A DNA stretch of 64,000 bases, from assembly GCA_963576565.1 (NCBI GenBank), contig OY755040.1, positions 85,070,321-85,134,320 on the forward strand. The letters run 5' to 3'. Under the pieces are notes generated by a model, which was not told the DNA's origin, ran no database searches, and was given only the letters and a program-made list of their open reading frames with translations. Shown here in pieces: positions 33,355 through 44,459 of this stretch. Numbering within the stretch: the first letter of the stretch is position 1; every line of letters begins with the position of its first letter. Origin of the DNA: Aspidapion aeneum (Eukaryota > Arthropoda > Insecta > Coleoptera > Brentidae). A program made the translations under genes and the position numbers.

Positions 33355-34095
33355 ATGAGTGACGGAGTTGGTTTTCTCGGGTCTTTGGGAGTTTTTGACC
33401 CAAAACACAGTAATTTTGAAATTTTTACCGAGCGGCTTCAACAGATTTTTATAGCAAATAAAATTACCGATGTGGACCGAAAAAAAGCAATTCTGGTAAA
33501 TACGCTATCGGAGGATTGTTGCATAATTTTAAGGAATTTCTGCGTTCCGAATACAGTCGATAGCAAAAGTTTTGACGAACTCACAACGTTATTAAAAAGT
33601 CAATATTTGAGGGTTACGTCTTATTTTGGCGAGAGATTAAAATTTTATACCGCGACACGTAAACCGGAGGAAACAGTGTCGGAGTGGGAAGCTAGCTAGG
33701 AAACTTAGCTTCTAAGTGCGGTTTTGATACAGCGGTGCTGAATATTGAGATAAGGGATATTTTCGTGATTGGTATATATAGTGAAAACATTATGGATAGG
33801 CTCTTTGAAGAAGATGCCTCTAAGTCTACAGTAACTCTAAACAGTTGTTTAAAAGTCGCTATGACTAAAGAATCTGCGATGAAGAAGCACTTTGTTCGTG
33901 AGAGCTTAGGTACTGTTCAGATTAAACCGGAATCGGTACACTTTTAAAAGGAGAGTTCTGTGTTTTAAAAGTAGGTGCAGTGTTTGTGGCCGAAATAACC
34001 ACAGTTCTTCGGAGTGCGCTTTTAAAAACTGTATTTGTCATTATTGTGGCGTTAAGGGGCATTTAGCACCCCAGTGCAAAAATAAAAAAAAATTC
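33355..34095 (+). pseudogene. Gypsy-B gag with two CCHC zinc knuckles
   Basis: ATG 33355 begins MSDGVGFLGSLGVFDPKHSN followed by FTERLQQIFIANKI, the start of capsid in many arthropod gypsy Gag proteins. A frame change occurs near 33695. After a second frame to about 33947, CSVCGRNNHSSSEC and CHYCGVKGHLAPQC (33985-34077) form two CX2CX4HX4C knuckles that bind RNA. Three frame lesions make it non-functional. Confidence 0.78.
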
Positions 34096-34149
34096 TCGTG
34101 TAATAACTATATTCAAAATAATAAAACCGCAAGCGATAGTAGCGACGAA

Positions 34150-36045
34150 AAATTAGAGGATTCCATTTATTGCATTCGAGATATTTCATTAAACAGTCAG
34201 TTTTTAGATGAAAGTGGGAATGTTAAACCGACATATATAAAAATAATTGCTGAAAACATATCTCTTAATTTTGAAGCGGAATCAGGTTTCGCTCATTCGG
34301 CGATTTCGGAAAAATTATATCTTAAGCATTTCCCAAATAAACTATTGTTTAAAAATGACTTGTCGGTGTGTCTTTTGAGCCGGCTGGCTATATAAACTTA
34401 AACATTATCTATAAAAATAATTCTTATGTTTTAAAAACATATGTTATTCAAAATGGGGGACCTCCAGTAATTGGTCGTAATGGGTTAAATATGATTAATT
34501 TAGGTATTGGCAAAATCAAATATGTAAGTAATGAACCAAAAATAGATTATTTTACCAAGATCCAAGAATTAATAAAGACATATCAACCGATTTTTGATGG
34601 TCAGATGGGACATTTTAATAAATTTCAAGTTACTCTTAAAGTAAAAGAGGGGGTAAAACCAAAGTTTTTTAAACCTAGGCCAGTACCCTTTACTTTGAAA
34701 CCAAAAATTGAGGAAGAGTGCAGGTTAGTGAAAAACCAGGTTTTGGTACCAACTCAATTTACTGAATGGGCCTCCAATTGTTCCGGTGCTAAAACCAAAC
34801 GCCTCAGTGCGCCTGTACGGAGACTTTAAAGTAACACTTAATCCAGCTCTTGAAATTCAGCATTTTCCATTGCCGCGCATAGAATATCTTTTTTGTCAGT
34901 GGCAGGGAGGTAAAAATTTTTCTAAAATTGACTTGTCCGAAGCCTACCAACAAGTTCCATTAACACCGAAATGCCATAAATTAGTTACAATTAATACGCA
35001 TAAGGGTCTGTTTTCTTATACTCGATGACCCTATGGCATTACAAGTTGTCATTATGGAACAAATGTTTTCCGGAATGGAGGGGGTTGTCTGTTTTTTAGA
35101 TGACATTTTGGTGACAGCTGTAAATGACCTTAAACATTTGAGTCGCTTAGAGATGGTTTTTAGCCGTTTACATGAATGCGGGTTAAAAGTAAAAAAAGAT
35201 AAATGTTTTCTAATGCAAGAATCGGTCGAATATATTGGGCATATAATTGATAAATCAGGTTTGCACATGTCCGATAAATGTATTTTAGCCATTAAGGAAA
35301 TTCCAGTTCCAGAAAACATTACACAATTAAAATCATTTTTAGGTGCTCTAAATTTTTATTGTAAATTTTTTAAAAATGGTTCAGAAATTTTAAGACTATT
35401 GTACAACTTGCTTAAAAAAGATGTAAAATGGATATGGAGCACCGCATGTAAAAATAATTTTGAAAATTGAAAAAGCTAAAAACATTTATTATTATCGGAA
35501 TCCGTACTAACGCATTTCAATCCAATTAAAAAAATTAAATTGTCGGTGGATGCCTCTCAGTATGCTTTAGGAGCTACGTTAAGTCATATTTTTGAAGATG
35601 GCTCGGAAAGGCCAATAGCTTTTGCTTCTAGATTATAAAATAAAGCCGAAATGTCTTATTCACAAATAGAAAAAGAAGGGCTTAGTTGCATTTTTGGACT
35701 TGGCAAAATTTTTTATCAATATCTTTATAACCAAAAATTTTTACTTTTTTGCGACCACAAACCTTTACTTACGATATTCTGACCTAAAAAAGGGCTGCAA
35801 GTTTTTGTCGCAAACCGTTTACAGGGATGGGCGCATATTTTATCTGCATTTAACTAAGAAATAAAATATGTACCATCTGAGAAAAACACGGCGGATTTTT
35901 TATCAGGGCTACCTATAAAAGCCGACGAAGATAGCAAAAACTTTCTTTATTTTAATATAAATACATGTGTTTCCAACATTCATATTATAAAAGAGTTAAA
36001 TTTGCTCTTAAAATTAAAAAAGAAACTGCTAGGGACCCTCTTTTA
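34150..36045 (+). pseudogene. Gypsy-B pol: protease remnant, RT, RNase H
   Basis: The protease region has FEAESGFAHSAISEKLY where a V-D-T/S-G motif is expected, so the catalytic Asp is lost. RT follows: GGPPVIGRNGL, FTEWASN, a shift into VRLYGDFKVTLNPALEI, KIDLSEAYQQVPL, a stop, then GVVCFLDDILVTA (catalytic FLDD, about 35090). Next come YIGHIIDKSGLHMS and FLGALNFYCKFF. RNase H has LSVDASQYALGATLSH (about 35540), EKEGLSCIFGL and FCDHKPLL, with at least three in-frame stops. It is broken in many places. Confidence 0.82.
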
Positions 36046-36055
36046 AGCAAATAAT

Positions 36056-36487
36056 TGTTACGGGTTCTCCACAACAATTAAAACTCGCAAATGTCAAAAA
36101 CAATACGTCAATTTATTTCGACAAATTATGTACAAAAACACGCACTTAAACTTACTAATAACTTGCTAATAATTCTCTACTTTAATCCGCCTATTAACTT
36201 CGCGTTAACATCTAGCGGTCACTACCATTGGTTATCTTTGACTGACACCATACGCGGCGTCCGGCCCTATATATAGGGTCTGCCTGCTATTCGAGAACCA
36301 TCCATCCTTCTTCGATTCACGAGCATTCTCGTCTCTTTCAGAAGGTACGCGGCCGTGCATGAGTTTGTCATAGATAACGCAACTAAAACCTAGACTAAGA
36401 ATACAACCTTAAGATAAATCAACCTAATACTACACTAAACCTAAATAAATTCTAACTATAAAATTTAAATAACTTAAATTTGTAACA
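36056..36487 (-). repeat. Gypsy-A 3' LTR
   Basis: 432 bp, plus-strand TGTTACGGGTTCTCCACAAC to AATTTGTAACA, with a TGTTAC/GTAACA inverted pair. It matches 52280-52711 with few differences. A TATA-like CTATATATAGG and GC-rich GGCGTCCGG lie near 36255-36285. Confidence 0.95.
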
Positions 36488-37800
36488 CTATCCTCCTCTC
36501 CAGGTTTGATCGTCTCGATCAACATTTCCCAGGTAAGGTTTTAGTTTGTCTAGATGAACAACTTTCATCTTGGACTTCGGGCTTCTCTGTATTCGGTAGA
36601 CTACATCATTAATTCTCTTAACAACTTTATAAGGTCCTTCCCATGGTGGTGTCAAATTAGGTGATCTTCCTTTCTTGCGTTGAGGATTGTATAGTCAGAC
36701 TTGATCATTCTCTTTGAACCCTGAAGAGTTTGCTTTCAGGTCATATCTCGCTTTGATGCGGTCACTGGCCATTTCTATTCGCTCTCTAACCACCTCATGG
36801 ATATCGTGCAGCTTTTGCCTTAAACTTTCGACATAATCATTAACCTCTAAGTGTTCTTCTTCAGGTGAACCAAACATGATATCACATGGTAAACGAAGCT
36901 CTCTACCAAACAGGATACTAGATGAAGTAGCTCCTGTCGTATTGTTTATGGCGGTTCTGTAGGCCATTAAAAAACAATGGAATATATTGATCCCAATCTG
37001 TTTGGTGCTCATCAACAACTTTGCAAAGATGTTCTTCTATTGTTTTATTAAATCTTTCAACCATACCATCTGACTGCGGATGTTTTATGAATTCCTAAAA
37101 GGTCACAGAGATTCTGGAAAAGCTTTGATTCAAAGTTCGTCCCTTGATCTGAATGTAGTTCCAAAGGAATGCCAAATCTGCTAAAAACATCATTTACCAG
37201 AACTTCTGCAACTGTAGTGGCCTCTTGGTTAGGCAAAGCAAAAACTTCTGGCTATTTGCTAAAGTAATCCATGACAACAAGGATGTATTTGTTGCTCTTT
37301 TTAGTTTCTGGAAATGGTCCGGCTACATCAATAGCAATGCGTTCAAATGGCACGCCTACGTTATATTGTTTCATTTGAACTCTGGACCTTGTTTTGGGAC
37401 CTTGGCTGGCTGCACAAGTCGAACATCGGCGGCACCAGTTTTTCATATCTTGAAAGTAATTGACCCAATAAAATCGGTTTCGAATTTTGTCCATGGTTTT
37501 ATTTATGCCTAGGTGCGCGCCTGATTTTCCACCATGGCATTCGGCCATTACATTGTCTACCATGCTCCTAGGAACTACTACTTGATTAATCACAGTAAGG
37601 CCATCGGCACTTTCCCAGGCACTTTTAAGAAAGTTTTCTTCTATTATCAGTGAATCCCATTGTGCCCACAGTGATGTGAATATCATCCCTTGATTTGCGA
37701 TATCTTGCCATGATGGTCGTGGCTTGTTCTCTTCTTTTAATCATACAATAGGTCCCATATCTTTGTCGTCAAGTTGTGAGGTTCTAATTGAAGCCGCCAT
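36488..37800 (-). pseudogene. Gypsy-A integrase
   Basis: From 37800 downward: a linker, then the zinc domain ECHGGKSGAHLGINKTMDKI...WCRRCSTC (HHCC). Next is VPFERIAIDVAGPFPETKKS with the first Asp. An in-frame stop (TAG for a Trp codon) at about 37250, a short lossy stretch near 37020-37110, and another Trp-to-stop at about 36695 break the frame. The C-terminal part has YRTAINNTTGATSSSILFGR and GRSPNLTPPWEGPYKVV. The stop TAG (36488-36490) abuts the LTR, and the purine tract TGGAGAGGAGGATAG overlaps the last codons. Confidence 0.85.
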
Positions 37801-38384
37801 CTATTCTTCATCCGGTTCCAATTTTATCTGACGCACGTAGGTAATTCCTTCTTTCTGGTCAATTCTCCTGCAATGTTTACAATCTTCAGAGCAAGGTCTT
37901 CTGGACAATGCATCTGCATTATTATGCACCCTTCCCGCTCGGTGCTTAATTTGATAATGGTATTGTTGTAGCTTTTCTATCCATCTCGCGACTTGTCCCT
38001 CAGGTTGCTTCATTTTCATGAGCCACTGTAATGCAGCATGATCTGTTCTAATTAGAAACTCTTGTTCGTAGAGATATTTGTGAAAGTGATCTACGGATTT
38101 AATGATGGCTAGGAGCTCCTTTCTGGTAACACAATAATTTCTCTCTGGTTTGGATAGCTTCTTGCTGAAAAATTCGATGACCCGTTCTTCTCCATCTTGT
38201 ACTTGGGAGAGTACTGCTCCTATGCCATCGTTACTCGCATCAGTATTTAATATGAATTCTCCTTTTGGAATGGGATATGCAAGAATCGGACTAGAACATA
38301 ATGCTGCTTTTAGTCTTCTAAATGCTTGGTCACATTCGGTTTTCCATTTGTAAGAAGCTTTATCTTCTGTAAGTCTATGTAATG
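37801..38384 (-). pseudogene. Gypsy-A RNase H domain
   Basis: An open stretch of about 190 residues starts right at the RTE target duplication. It has FILNTDASNDGIGAVLSQ (first Asp), TRKELLAI (Glu), LIRTDHAALQWLM (Asp) and HNNADALSRRPC. It carries all expected RNase H residues. It is separated from its RT by the RTE insertion, across which the protein frame would otherwise continue (SPLQRLT then EDKASYKW). Confidence 0.88.
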
Positions 38385-38468
38385 CAAGCAATTACCAAAA
38401 AGCCTAAACAAAGCCTCGGAGCAATGGATTGAAATTCTCGAAGACGAAAAAAGCAAAGACAAAGGACT

Positions 38469-39545
38469 ATGAATATAGCTACATGGAACGTACAGGGAGT
38501 GAATCAAAAGTTGGACATTATTGCAACTGAAGTGCAGAATTGTAAGATCGATATTATTGCACTCACAGAGACAAAAAAGAAAGGAACAGGTACGAATAGT
38601 GTCGGCAATTTTGTCCATATATTCACTGGAGTCCCAAAAGAAAGCAGAGCAGCCAGAGGGGTATCCTTGTTAATAAAGAAAAATCTAAAGAATAAAATTA
38701 CAGACTACGATTGCATTAGTGAAAACATACTTCGAGTGAACATGAAAATGCTTGGACATAATATAAGCATAATAGCAGTCTACGCACCATCAGATGACGA
38801 AAGAGTAGCTACAAAACAAATGTTCTTTGACCAACTGGATGAGACTATCACCAAAATCGGTAATACCAGAGAAATAATTATGCTTGGCGATTTTAATAGC
38901 CGAACTGGTAGACAAGCCCAGAGCAAAGTGATAGGACCATTTGGAGAGGAAGTAACAAATGATAATGGCTTAAGACTGATGCAATTGTGTGAAACCCACA
39001 ACCTAAAAATAAATAATGGTTTTTTTAAACATAAGGATATTCATCGATATACCTGGATTCAGCCAAGAAGAAATCTTAAATCAATCATTGATTATGCTAT
39101 AGGTGGACAACACTCGCAATTAAAGTGGTATGATGTGCGAGCACTTCGTGGTGTTACCTGTGGATCTGACCACCAACTGGTAAAAGCAAAAATATTATTC
39201 CCTTTAAGAAAAACAAATAAGGAAGAAAGTATTAGAGAAAATGAAAACCTCGAGTGCATCGAAGACAATCAAAAATACAACTTGAGAAGTCTAGAAATCG
39301 AAAGTACTCAAAGATTGTATCAGAACCGATTAGATCAAAAATTAATTAACACAAATCACTCATTTGAAGAGATATATACAAACATAATAAAGAGCTTGAA
39401 GGAAGCAAGCAACGAAGCTGTTGGATACCAAGATAATAGAAATAACAGGAAGATGTGGTGGACGGAGAAAATACAGGAAATGGTCAAAGAGAAAAAACGC
39501 ACAGACTTGAAATGGCTCAGTGCTAAAGAGCGCAAAGAGACCTAG
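38469..39545 (+). pseudogene. RTE endonuclease part of the ORF
   Basis: ATG 38469 starts MNIATWNVQGVNQKLDII. Motifs are IDIIALTETKKKG (Glu), SIIAVYAPSDD, IIMLGDFNSRTGR (Asp/Asn), YTWIQPRRNLKSIIDYAI and TCGSDHQLV (Asp/His), the full APE-type set. After the endonuclease a charged linker runs to a frameshift near 39535, where the protein continues in another frame as DLEIYRETRRQL. The preceding bases contain no good alternative start. Confidence 0.9.
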
Positions 39546-41345
39546 AAATATACAGGGAAACCAGAAGACAGCTAAGAAGTTTGATACGTACAGAAAGAAA
39601 TGAAATGTTTGAGCGCAAATGCCACGATATAAATACACACGTAGGAGGTAGGCAGAGCTCTGAAGTATGGAAATTCATTTCTACAGTAAAAAACCCAACA
39701 AAAGAAAAAGTAAACATCCAGATCATCAAACCAGAACAATGGACAGAACACTACAACGGACTGCTGCAGGAGACGAGACCCGAATATCTAACAGCCTCTC
39801 CGAGGAGAGACATAGAAGTACATGGAGAGGAAGTAATCATCGAAAAAGAAATGATAAAGAATAGTATAAAAAAGCTTAAATCCGGAAAAGCTAGCGGACC
39901 TGGGGGAATATATGCTGAAATGCTCAAATATGGATCAGAGAAACTACTCGAAAATCTCACATATATTATCAATCAATGCATAAACGGACATCCAGTATCT
40001 AATGATTGGAAAATTGCACTCATATCCTCAATACATAAAAAAGGAAACAAGCTGGATTGTAACAATTACAGAGGAATTTCAGTCACCAGCACTCTAAGTA
40101 GATTGTACGGTAGGATTCTTAGAGATCTAATAGAGAATGATTTTCATGACCAAGAAGAAGAAGAGCAAAGTGGGTTTCGTGCAGGCAGATCTTGTAGTGA
40201 TAATGTTTTTTGTCTTAAAGAAGTAATTGAGAAAAGAAGCGCCAGAAATATAGAGACTCACGTTACCTTTGTGGACCTACAAAAAGCATATGATACCGTT
40301 CCAATAGAAAAATTATGGACGGTGTTGGAACAAACTAATATCAATCATACATACATAAAAGCGATAAAAGAACTATACAAAGGGTCAAAATCTAAAATTA
40401 AAATTGGAAATCGACTTTCAAAAGAATTCTTGGTAACAAAAGGTTTAAGACAGGGATGTTGTATCTCTCCAACTCTTTTTAAAATATATATCGCAGTGGC
40501 TCTAAAAAACTGGAAACGTAAAGTGCACGGCATGGGAATACAACTTAACGACCGATTTACTATATACACACTACAGTTTGCTGACGACTAAGTAATTGTA
40601 GCTAATGATAAAGAAGACATGGAGTATATGATGAGAAAGTTAACGGAAGAATACCAAAAGTGGGGACTAACAGTGAACGTGGACAAGACACAGTACTTAT
40701 GTATTGGAAACGAAACCAGTGAGTTAGAACTAGACAATGGACAAACAATATCTCCATGCAATGAGTATGTATACTTGGGTGTCACATTTGATAAGACAGG
40801 AACAGACTGTAAAGAATTGGAAAAAAGAATAGTAAAAGCAAAAAAGGTTATTGGATGTCTTAACAGTATTTTATGGAGCAGAGAGATAAGAAAGAATGTA
40901 AAATTTAACATATATGAAACAATGGTAAAAAGCACGCTGTTGTATGGAATAGAGACTTGTCGCGTAACAGAAAAATACAAAACAAAAATGAAAAGTGTCG
41001 AAATGGATGCAATAAGAATATAATATATATATAAGATAATATCTAGATTAGATCACATAAGAAATGAGATCATAAAAGAAAGAATGGGAATCGAGGGAAG
41101 CATAACGGATGACATCACTAAAAGGCAATTGATATGGTACGGCCATGTACAACGGATGAACGACGAAAGATTACCAAAACAGGTCCTAGAGTGGCAACCA
41201 GTAGGGCGCAGAAAAAGAGGACGTCCTAAACTAGAATGGCAAGAGTCAATCCAAAGATCAATGAGTCAAAAGAATCTGACAGAAGATGATTGTCAGGATC
41301 GAAGGAGGTGGAGAATAGGCGTCGGACAACGTAGAAAAACGTTCT
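39536..41345 (+). pseudogene. RTE reverse transcriptase and C-terminal domain
   Basis: RT blocks: LKSGKASGPGGIYAEMLKYG, ISSIHKKGNKLDCNNYRGIS, EQSGFRAGRSCSDNVFCLK, THVTFVDLQKAYDTV, LRQGCCISPTLFKIYI and QFADD (about 40577-40588), immediately followed by TAA (40589-40591) where a Gln codon is expected. The frame continues with KWGLTVNVDKTQYLCIG and VKSTLLYGIETC, a stop near 41021-41023, then LIWYGHVQRMNDERLPKQVL and GRRKRGRPKLEW. One frameshift plus two nonsense codons leave it inactive. Confidence 0.9.
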
Positions 41346-41365
41346 TAACCGACATAGTAGTAGTA

Positions 41366-42290
41366 GTAAGTCTTTGTAATGGAGACGCTATTTTGGCGAA
41401 TCCTTCTACAAATTGTCTGTAGTATGTACACAGACCCAAAAAGCTTCTTAATTCATGTTTGTCACGAGGTTGAGGGGTTGAGGCCATTCTTTTTATTGCT
41501 TGTAACTTCTTTTCGTCGGTATGGATGCCTTTTCGGGAAACGACGTGACCCAGGATCTCAACTTTTTCTTGGAATAGAAAACACTTCTTTGGGTTTAGTT
41601 TAAGATTTGCGTTCCTGATTCTTGAAAATACTTCTCCTAAATTGTCTAGATGATCTTGAAATGATTTTCCCATTACTATGACAATCCAAATAGACTAAGC
41701 AGGTTTGTGTATGGCATCACATTAAACTGATAAAGTCCACTTCCAGCAGAGAATGCTGTCTTCTCACTTTTTAAGCCAAGAGTAGAAAACCAATATGATC
41801 CTGCCAATGTTGTTAATGTGTTGTCTATTCTTGGCAGTGGGTAACTATCTTTCTTGATCACATCGTTAAGTTTTCTGTAGTCGACGCAAAATCTAGTACT
41901 TCCATCCTTGTTAGTGACCAACACCACAGGAGATGACCAAGGACTTAAAGACTCTTCAATAACACCGTCACTGAGCATTTCATTAATAAGATTGTGAACT
42001 TCTTCTTGTTTGGCCATTGGTAGTCTTCTTGGGGGCTGTCTTATTGGTTGGGCATCGCCAGTGTTGATGGAATGTTGAACAAGGTTTGTGCGTCCCGAAC
42101 TACTCTTAGTTTCAAAGATATTGCTTTGCTCTTCTATAAACTCTCTCGCTTTACGAAATTCTTCTGGAGTGAGATGTTGCCATGTTGACTGAAATTGGTG
42201 AAGTACCTCCGTTGGTAACTTGCTTTTGTCCTCGCAAGTTGGCTCTTCACATCTTGTCACTTTCTGAACTAGTTCAAATAATGCTACCAC
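41366..42290 (-). pseudogene. Gypsy-A reverse transcriptase
   Basis: N-terminal part: LVQHSINTGDAQPIRQPPRR, WSSPVVLVTNKDGSTRFCVD, YRKLNDVIKKDSYPLPRIDN and SYWFSTL. About 10 residues are missing before EKTAFSAGSGLYQFNVMP. A further deletion follows, and the YLDD catalytic codons are broken by a 2-nt loss (near 41687). The frame resumes at MGKSFQDHLDNLGEVFSRIR, GHVVSRKGIHTDEKKLQ and FLGLCTYYRQFVEGFAKIAS, ending at the RTE duplication. It is inactive. Confidence 0.85.
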
Positions 42291-42539
42291 TTCCCCCTTA
42301 TTAATTTTTACACTATTTGGAATTGGCGACTCTAATCAGGATGGCTTTATTGGTTTTAACTAGTGACTTTGCAACGAGGTAGGTGTTGGGTGTATTCTGT
42401 TGGGTTATGAGGCCGACGCAGCTTGATGTTTTACTTTCTAGCCTCCCAAAAATTATGGTCTCACTGTTACCGACCAGTCTTGTTGTGCATACTGCCACTA
42501 CCTTTATTGGTTCTTTATTGAAGTGACTATTTAACAAAA

Positions 42540-42930
42540 TGAACTCCCAAATCTTAGGGTATTAAGTTTATTATCAAACGCAAATCCATGTTTACTTATC
42601 AAGTCCATTCCCAAAATAAATTCATCTTCTATTTCTGCAACTAATACAGTGTGGCGAATCTTCAATCTTAGTCTATGTCTGTCTGCCCCAACACGTCGGC
42701 GGATTCTCCAGTCACAGTCTTAAGTGTTATTTTCTTTTTTGTTGGTCGAATTTTATATCTCGTTGCAATTTTGGACTTAAGCATATGGCAGCACCAGTGT
42801 CTACTGTTATATTAACTTTTCATCCATTAATAAGTCCGTCGATGTTAAGACTGTCAGCTGTATGTTTTAAGCTCTTAATAGAGTAAATTTTGGGGGCTAA
42901 ATTCCCATTAGCCAACACCCGCCCCTCGCG
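42540..42930 (-). pseudogene. Gypsy-A protease
   Basis: The frame preceding 42800 reads LANGNLAPKIYSIKSLK and, after a stop, KVNITVDTGAAICLSP. DTGA (42793-42804) is the retropepsin active site. Downstream sequence is broken by stops. It sits between gag and RT as expected. Confidence 0.7.
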
Positions 42931-42933
42931 TTG

Positions 42934-43750
42934 ACTAGTTTTAGTTTTCCTGATTTCTTCTTCGGTACTCTGTCCCGCTAGATGGTGAGCGAGACCTCAT
43001 TTGGACCCGACAATCGCGTTGAATATGCCCGGTACGTCCGCATCTAAAACACTTTCCATTTGGAGAGGGACGTCTGTTTTCCTTTAAAGAGTCAATCTTC
43101 TCTATCAATGATTGAAGAATTTGACTTAGAGTCTTTGAGGGAACCTCTTGATCACTGCTTATTTCTTCACCTACATGAATTGAAACAGCCTTTACGTTTG
43201 ACCTGGACATATTATTTGATGACTCAATTTCAAGGGCTCGAATCAACACTTCACTGCTGCTATGGAAGCGTTCTCGGCGAAGTAACTTTGCTAAGTCTGT
43301 GTCTCGCAAGCCGTTAATAAAGCGATCTACCGTGAAGTGATCTCTGTAATTTTCTGGCATTTCTGGGTAAGCCAAGTACATCAGCCTCCTGATATGCGCT
43401 TCATACTCCTGTAATGACTCCCCTGCTCTTTGTTGACGAATATTTAATTCTGACCAATGCAAATTTCGTAAATGTTCATCTCCATACCTTCTTTCTAAAG
43501 CTGTCACTAAAGCATTGTAAAGTAAAAGTCCAAGAGCAGGTTCTCGTAGAGCTACTAACAAAGCTCTAGCTTTTTCGTCATCGGCCCAGCCATTTGCAGC
43601 AGCGGCAGCTTCAAACTGTTGTGTGTAGGTGGACCAAGAAGACGTACCATTGAAATTTGGAGGCTTAATGTTTTGGTTGGAATTCACAACACATCCCTGA
43701 GCTTTTATTTTGTTGTATTCTTTTTGAAGCTGTATAAGCTGTTTTGAGAC
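42934..43750 (-). pseudogene. Gypsy-A gag, C-terminal part with zinc knuckle
   Basis: Real gag sequence starts at the Pao-2 duplication (43746-43750) as VSKQLIQLQKEYNKIKAQ. The capsid has PPNFNGTSSWSTYTQQFEAA, ALVTALERRYGDEHLRNLHW and RDHFTVDRFINGLRDTDLAK. A CX2CX4HX4C knuckle, CFRCGRTGHIQRDC, lies near 43000-43050. It is joined in frame with the N-terminal piece at 50925-51368 if Pao-2 is removed. No stop was seen in this piece. Confidence 0.88.
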
Positions 43751-44240
43751 TGTTGATGTTTTGAGGGTTTGAGGTTGGTAGAGCTGCGGGACTGTAAGCG
43801 CTGCTGGTCGTTTTATAAAATCTGGGTGCAAAAATCCTTAAAAGGACGATGTAAAAATACTAATTTTTCCGAGCCACACAAAGACAATATAGAGGATTGG
43901 CACTCACCTTTTCAGTTGTTTCCGTCGTCCAGAGGAGCTCCTCTCGCTGGCCCAGTCGTTGCAGTCGATCCACACTAGAATCACTTGTTTGTGTAATGGT
44001 TTAGTTTGATTTTCTAAGAATGTTATTGGATTTTTTGGTTAATAGAATTTATCACCATGCTGCGTGGTGATCTCGATAGAATACGACAGACGAATCCCCT
44101 TTTTGGTTACGCCTTTTTGCGCAGATTCATTTTTCGTAGATGGCGCTGGCGTTTTGCTTGTGCCAATCAAATTGAAATTGTGTGGGTTTTCCGAATACGG
44201 GAATTTGGCGCCAAAATTTAAAATTAAAGTTGCACGAACA
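43751..44240 (-). repeat. Pao-2 3' LTR
   Basis: 490 bp, plus-strand TGTTGATGTTTTGAGGGTTT to TTGCACGAACA. It matches 50425-50919 apart from about three substitutions and a small indel near its right end. The short open frames inside it are not genes. Confidence 0.95.
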
Positions 44241-44459
44241 TTTTCCGCCCACTTAAAACGAAGTTTTACATTGAGATTAATTGAATAAACAAATGGCTAT
44301 ATAAAAAAAAATATAAGTTAATTCAAAACCTTAAAGGGTAGGTTATTAAAATCCGTTTTAGGTTTATAGATCAAAAAGAAAAAAAAATGAGAAAAAATAT
44401 ATATATATATATTCTAGATAACGACACACGAAACAAAAGAAGTTGCTTAGGAGTTTAGT

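Larger units (their letters stand above)
32620..36055 (+). mobile_element. Gypsy-B: truncated Ty3/gypsy element
   Basis: This has gag with two zinc knuckles, a decayed protease, RT and RNase H on the plus strand. It ends inside or after RNase H where the gypsy-A LTR begins at 36056. Integrase and 3' LTR are absent. A probable 5' LTR region with a TATA-like GGTATAAAAGC near 32758 precedes a possible primer-binding site TGGCGACGAG at about 33079. The left boundary is not defined. Confidence 0.7.
38385..41365 (+). mobile_element. RTE-clade non-LTR retrotransposon
   Basis: About 2.98 kb inserted in gypsy-A, opposite strand. It is flanked by a 16-bp duplication, GTAAGTCTATGTAATG (38369-38384) and GTAAGTCTTTGTAATG (41366-41381). 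It encodes one ORF: APE endonuclease, RT and a C-terminal Arg-rich motif (GRRKRGRPKLEW), typical of the RTE clade. It ends in short TAG repeats. It is near full length but has one frameshift and two nonsense codons. Confidence 0.93.

Noticed and set aside
36091..36276. Identical small proteins at 36091-36276 and 52315-52500
   Set aside because: Both lie in the LTRs of gypsy-A. Not genes.
43769..43978. Identical small proteins at 43769-43978 and 50443-50652
   Set aside because: Both lie in the two LTRs of Pao-2. Identity is explained by LTR duplication.
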